Under the pieces are notes generated by a model. That model searched no databases. It worked only from the letters and a program-made list of their open reading frames with translations, and was not told the DNA's origin. Of a stretch of DNA of 64,000 bases, positions 59,301 through 64,000 are shown one piece after another. The first letter of the stretch is position 1. Each line of letters opens with the position of its first letter. The translations under genes were made by a program, and so were the position numbers. Origin of the DNA: Salvator merianae (lineage: Eukaryota > Chordata > Lepidosauria > Squamata > Teiidae); contig QVOM02000001.1 in the NCBI GenBank assembly GCA_003586115.2, positions 11,903,253 to 11,967,252 of the forward strand, read 5' to 3'.

Positions 59301-59898
59301 CCTCTTCTTCTGCTTAGAAAGGTGGAACCATCCTAACCACAAATATGTAGCACAGTACACAGATCTTCCCAGTAAATGTCCAACAGACTCACAGACTACC
59401 CCAGCATTTCCCAAACTTCACAGAGCTGAGCCACATTCCCCTCCTCCACAAACTCAAATAGGAAGCTCCCACCTCTTACTGAAAAGTGAATTTCTATGAT
59501 GATGTATAAGAACAAGAATTGACTGCTGCAGGGACTTTGCTTTTCAAAATGTTCCACTGATCTGCAAATATTTCCACATCGGTGACTCATACAGAGATCC
59601 AACAGGCAGTTTTCTCAGGGGGACACTTCTGCTGTGTGTGCATAGCTTAATGGACACAAACCATAGAGCAGGGATTCAAGCACATAAGGGCAACAACTTT
59701 TTGTGACCCTTTGCCCAGTCACGATAAAATAACTCGCCCTGAGTAAAGAAAATTGAAAGGAGGCAAGGCCAGCCCAGAGCACTGTGCAGAAATACTGTAG
59801 CTAATTTCCTTCATATGGAAACACTTTTTGCTCACAATGATGTTCTAGCTATTTAAAGGACTCACAGACATCTAGAGTCCAAGGTTTGAGGGGTTTAT
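56346..59898. other. long stretch without recognised genes
   Basis: Open frames up to 110 codons on both strands show no domains. A C11 run at about 58,520. Slightly raised CpG around 58,760-58,830, but no island. Confidence 0.4.
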
Positions 59899-60392
59899 GA
59901 GCCTTTCCTCACAGTGAGGTCTATCCTGTGCCGCTCTGGCCTGAATCAGGCCACCTGGCTCATAACGGCCAGGGCTGCCTCTGATCTGTTCCAGGGGTCA
60001 CCCACTTTGGTCTCTCCCAGCCCAATTGCAGAGGCCAGGAATGAAAGTGTCTGGCCTCCATAGTTGCTGGCCAGGGCTGCTTTGGCTGGGTGCCTAGAAA
60101 TGGTGTACTTCCAGCATCACTTCCAGGTGCCTGGGGAAATGGCACCAGCACCTCAGCCGTGGTATACCAGGCCACAGCTATTGTGTATGCCATCTGCCCA
60201 CAAGCCGTTGTCTGGTATACCATCCTGGGCTGCTGCGTGGACTTCTTGCAAGCAGTTCATGACTGAAGTGGGCTGCTCCACGACCTCATCTGGTGTGGAT
60301 GGTACAGGTTAGAGGGAGGCATTGCCTCCCATTATTCCCATCTGGCCAGAATCCCTGCTGGGTTGGCCTACTGACCTAGTGTGGAAAGGGCT
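59899..60392. mobile_element. non-autonomous DNA transposon (copy D2)
   Basis: Left end GAGCCTTTCCTCACAG and right end CTAGTGTGGAAAGGGCT are inverted. The interior is collinear with D1 at 41,832 and includes 'catggcacc', 'ggccaggaatgaaag' and 'tggtatacca' blocks. No transposase. Confidence 0.7.
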
Positions 60393-62160
60393 TAAAATTT
60401 ATGTGCAAGAGCTAAAATTTGAGGGGTGACTCAGATATGTTTGTATTAACAGTACACTTATTTCACTGTGCTCTTCTAAGATGCCTGAACCATATTTTGG
60501 ACTATGTGCATGTATACGTACATACATACATATGTACCAGTGTTAAGGTAAGGATGGAGAGAATTAAGTGTCAATGGGGTAATAAAATGGTCAGATGACT
60601 GATATATCTAGCACAGTCCAGTCATCTCTGGCAGCAGGTTTCTAGGGTGACTATTTGAGACACATTTTTGACCACGAACTTCACCTACAGTGGGTGTGCT
60701 CCACACGGAGTATGGTCTATCATCTTCTCTACAAGAGCAGTAGTAGGCTTTAGTTTTACAGTTCAGCAATTTATTTTTAACATCTTACCAGGTGGCAGCA
60801 TCTAACTGTCCTTGGCCCAGTACAAAAAGCAAAGCAGGATGAGACCCAATCAGCATTTGAACAGGCTAGATTGGGAAATTAAAAAATAACAACAACTTTC
60901 AGAGGAAGGCAACAGCAAAACACTGAGGAAAAAGTCTTAACATTAAGCATCGTTCTTGTAAACATGATTCCATGTTGGTACTTGCCGTGCAATACAGCAG
61001 TATCTTATAAAGGAAGGTTTTGATTGCTCAGTGAGGAACCTCCAAGAATTGTACAGTCCAGCCATACGATCAAGCCAATCAAAGGGCTGGCAGCCTGATA
61101 CATGTGACGGCTGCTATGGCTACTGCAGTGCTTTGTGCCAGTGTGGTTCTGTGGCTCAAGTGTTAGACTTGGCCTGGAGAACCTGGCTTCAGATCCTTGC
61201 TGAGCTTGAACGTTCCTTCGGTAACCTGGGATCCATCACTGTCTTTTAGCCAAGTTTATCCCACCCCTCAAGATAGGAGGGAGGGAAATTGATAATGCCA
61301 TGAATACTTCTCTAAGCATCAATACAGTAATTATTTCAAGGAGAAGGTGTAGTCTGGAAAGTGCAAAAGGGTCCAGGTTGAACTTCTGATAACTGCTATT
61401 AGGGTTGAGAAATACTCCTGTCTGAAGGATAGAACTATCAATTGAGACAATACCGAGGTATTTGGGCAAATTGTGTTTGAGGCAACTTCCTATATTCCAG
61501 CCTATAAAGGTTTGCTTCCAATTCTTACTCAAGAAAAACTTGTCACTTAGAGCAAACACCAGTTCCAAAGAAACCAGTGCTTGTGATCTACGTAAACACA
61601 GGCAATGGGCGTATTTGGATCAGCTGCAACCCAAGGGAGGAAAACAATGAGTAATTTGGTTTCTAGAGGAAAAATGGCCAGGAAAAAGTATAGCATGGGC
61701 ACCCTCTTGTGGTCATTGCATGATTTCACAGCGAGGTAGGCAACGAGGTGAATTTTACAGTCTGGTGCACCCATTAATTGGATTTAAGCCCATGTAGCAC
61801 AAAAACTGTTATCAATTAAGAGTGGGCGAAAGTTTAGCTCTTAGGTGTTTGTTGCACACAGTCCAGAAGACTTCACTTCTGTAACAGGGTTCCTGAATTT
61901 TCGTTGAATGAGCAGCACTTTGCAAATGGAAAAATAAACTTTAAATTCATCTAAACCTGGGCCACGGTCACACTTCACAAAAGTAGTCCGTGTTATACGC
62001 AGTTCGAATTCAAACCGTCCCAGCCCTGCTTACACCCAGCACCTGAAAATCCGTTCTCCATTTAATCTTCACTGCTCACACCTTCCTTTTCCCATTCTTA
62101 GTTGCCTGAAACAGTACCTTTTGCGTCGCCACCCCTTTCCACCATTGCACCCCTCCCTTC
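60393..62160. other. unassigned sequence
   Basis: No exon or repeat recognised. Confidence 0.4.
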
Positions 62161-62259
62161 ACTCTAATAGGATAATTGCTTGTCAATCAAGTTTTTGAAT
62201 GCAGGGGGTGGTGGGAGAGAGCTACCTATCCCCTGCCGTCCACCTCCCCACAGACCCTT

Positions 62260-62600
62260 CCTTGGCAAGCAGGTCCTGGTCTCGCAGCCTGGCTGGCGAG
62301 AAAGTGCGGCGGCTTTTTTTATTATTATTAAATGGCCACTTTTGCGCAACTCTGTAAATGCAGAATCTCATCCATGGAGCGGACGACGGGGTTTTCTCCG
62401 CCAAAATTGAGAGAAATCCAGGTAGCCATTTCATGTATGCTGCCCATACCTGGCCAAAGGGCACTTGAAATGGACCCCGACCTGAAAGAAAGAAAAAAGA
62501 AAGCACACGGCGTGAGCACATGGTCTGAGAAGAGCGGAGTTTCCTGTTTTTGGTGACTCAGAGGAGCGGCCCGCGCGCCGCTATGTAAACACATAGCAGC
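62260..62600. promoter_or_regulatory. moderately CpG-rich patch, possible promoter
   Basis: CpGs cluster around 62,295-62,400 and 62,565-62,605. A TGACTCA (AP-1 type) site lies at about 62,555, and a short palindrome GCTATGT...ACATAGC lies at about 62,580-62,598. It sits 80-400 bp upstream of the ORF1-like fragment. It could be that retroelement's 5' region or an unrelated host promoter. No exon is certain here. Confidence 0.25.
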
Positions 62601-62676
62601 GTATCATAAATAGCATACTCCTAGTACATACTGCAAGGAAGTTGAAGGTCACTGCAACCTGAAAGATTGCTGGAGG

Positions 62677-62936
62677 TTGGCTGCTCAACTATCAGTGAAC
62701 CAGAAAGAAAAACATCAAACGACTCCGCACAATATGGAACAGGAGAAGAGCTATATTGTTAGCTGCAATGTATGCTTCATGTTTACATCCCTTCTGGAAG
62801 AGGAACTAAACTTCACCTGCCACAAATGCAAGCTTGTGTCTCTCCTGGAAGAAAGAGTGAAAAGTCTTGAGGAGAAAGTGGCCACACTGAAGCTGATTAG
62901 GGAAGATGAGAACTTCCTCGATAGAGCTGAGGAAAC
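62677..62936 (+). pseudogene. LINE ORF1-like fragment, CxxC pairs plus coiled coil, cut by hAT
   Basis: 86 residues are read before the hAT insertion. They contain CNVC, then 14 residues, then CHKC, a zinc-ribbon-like spacing. A leucine-rich heptad stretch follows, LVSLLEERVKSLEEKVATL, then IREDENFLDRAEE. From memory of reptile retroelement proteins this arrangement resembles a CR1-like ORF1 N-terminus; that assignment is by pattern only. The second Met, MEQEKSY, may be the native start. The frame is terminated by transposon sequence beginning at 62,937, so the copy is broken. Confidence 0.5.
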
Positions 62937-64000
62937 CAGTGGCGTAGCAAGCCGCTTTGCCACCCGGGGCGACTAGCCGTTTTGACGCCCGGGGCTAGGG
63001 GCGGGGCCAGCGACTGCGCATGCGTGTGGGCGGGGCCAGTGAGCGCGCATGCCCCGCTCCTCGCCCCGGCCCGCCCGGCGGCGGCCTCGCCCCGGCGCGC
63101 CCGGCGGCGGCCTCGCCCCTCGCCCCGGCCTCGCCCGGCGGCGGCCTCGCTCCTCGCCCCGGCCCGCCCGGCGGGAGTCGCGCTCGTCGCCCCGGCCCGC
63201 CCGGCGGCGGCCTCGCTCCTCGCCCCGGCCCGCCCGGCGGCGGCCTCGCTCCTCGCCCCGGCCCGCCCGGCGGCGGCCTCGCTCCTCGCCCCGGCCCGCC
63301 CGGCGGCGGCCTCGCTCCTCGCCCCGGCCCGCCCGGCGGCGGCCTCGCTCCTCGCCCCGGCCCGCCCGGCGGCGGCCTCGCTCCTCGCCCCGGCCCGCCC
63401 GGCGGCGGCCTCGCTCCTCGCCCCGGCCCGCCCGGCGGCGGCCTCGCTCCTCGCCCCGGCCCGCCCGGCGGCGGCCTCGCTCCTCGCCCCGGCCCGCCCG
63501 GCGGCGGCCTCGCTCCTCGCCCCGGCCCGCCCGGCGGCGGCCTCGCTCCTCGCCCCGGCCCGCCCGGCGGCGGCCTCGCTCCTCGCCCCGGCCCGCCCGG
63601 CGGCGGCCTCGCTCCTCGCCCCGGCCCGCCCGGCGGCGGCCTCGCTCCTCGCCCCGGCCCGCCCGGCGGCGGCCTCGCTCCTCGCCCCGGCCCGCCCGGC
63701 GGCGGCCTCGCTCCTCGCCCCGGCCCGCCCGGCGGCGGCCTCGCTCCTCGCCCCGGCCCGCCCGGCGGCGGCCTCGCTCCTCGCCCCGGCCCGCCCGGCG
63801 GCGGCCTCGCTCCTCGCCCCGGCCCGCCCGGCGGCGGCCTCGCTCCTCGCCCCGGCCCGCCCGGCGGCGGCCTCGCTCCTCGCCCCGGCCCGCCCGGCGG
63901 CGGCCTCGCTCCTCGCCCCGGCCCGCCCGGCGGCGGCCTCGCTCCTCGCCCCGGCCCGCCCGGCGGCGGCCTCGCTCCTCGCCCCGGCCCGCCCGGCGGC
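62937..64000 (+). mobile_element. GC-rich hAT element (copy 2, right end outside window)
   Basis: Begins CAGTGGCGTAGCAAGCCGC, the same terminal repeat as copy 1. The first ~120 bp match the inverted right end of copy 1: GACGCCCGGGGCTAGGGGCG, ACTGCGCATGCGTGTGGGCG, GAGCGCGCATGCCCC. If it is a hAT, the left target would be GAGGAAAC (62,929-62,936); the partner is not visible. The interior passes into the 33-bp array. Confidence 0.9.
63211..64000. repeat. 33-bp GC-rich minisatellite, about 24 near-identical units
   Basis: The word CCTCGCTCCTCG recurs every 33 bp (63,211, 63,244, 63,277 and onward) to the window end. Earlier units from about 63,050 are degenerate, with variants such as GGGAGTCGCG. 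Each unit has 30 G/C of 33 bases and 7 CpGs. The reverse complement of the same unit flanks the N gap in copy 1. Confidence 0.97.

Noticed and set aside
1..64000. CRISPR arrays, bacterial operons, rRNA or intact tRNA genes
   Set aside because: No direct-repeat/spacer structure and no intact tRNA or rRNA. The tRNA-like segments all have SINE bodies attached or are decayed; the regular arrays are minisatellites without spacers.

Overview
The window is repeat-rich vertebrate nuclear DNA, most likely from a squamate reptile. The evidence is decayed CR1 and L2-type LINEs, tRNA-derived SINEs with the 3' body common in lizard genomes, and many short non-autonomous DNA transposons. There is no operon structure and no long host ORF. 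Most open frames of 60-200 codons are chance or lie in repeats. Everything here comes from reading the sequence; no database search was possible, so family names are by recognition.

Layout. 1-6 kb: an 18-copy 23-bp minisatellite, several MITE-like elements, a SINE and a hAT MITE nested in an L2 tail. 6-10 kb: CR1 and L2 3' ends. 10-31 kb: L2 reverse-transcriptase remnants (two on the minus strand), a 205-bp perfectly folding hAT MITE at 22,981, and nested elements. 31.9-33.1 kb: the only convincing host promoter, a CpG island with CRE and NRF1 palindromes. Beside it is a minus-strand first coding exon (31,967-32,063) that encodes a hydrophobic N-terminus and ends in a good splice donor. I do not recognise the gene. 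Its body would run toward position 1, where only weak candidate exons can be proposed. 34-45 kb: two direct copies of a ~750-bp block, one split by a very GC-rich hAT element containing an assembly gap. 45-62 kb: more MITEs, an L2 RT fragment and long stretches without recognisable features. 62.2-64 kb: a GC-rich patch, a LINE ORF1-like fragment with two CxxC pairs and a coiled coil, and a second copy of the GC-rich hAT element, whose 33-bp minisatellite runs off the window.

The most notable system is this GC-rich hAT family (42,944-44,344 and 62,937-end). It has hAT-type inverted repeats and an 8-bp target duplication confirmed by an empty-site paralogue at 35,153. Its ends carry GC boxes and NRF1-like and YY1-like motifs, and its core is a 33-bp array that is 91% GC with 7 CpGs per unit. 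It is in effect a mobile CpG island.
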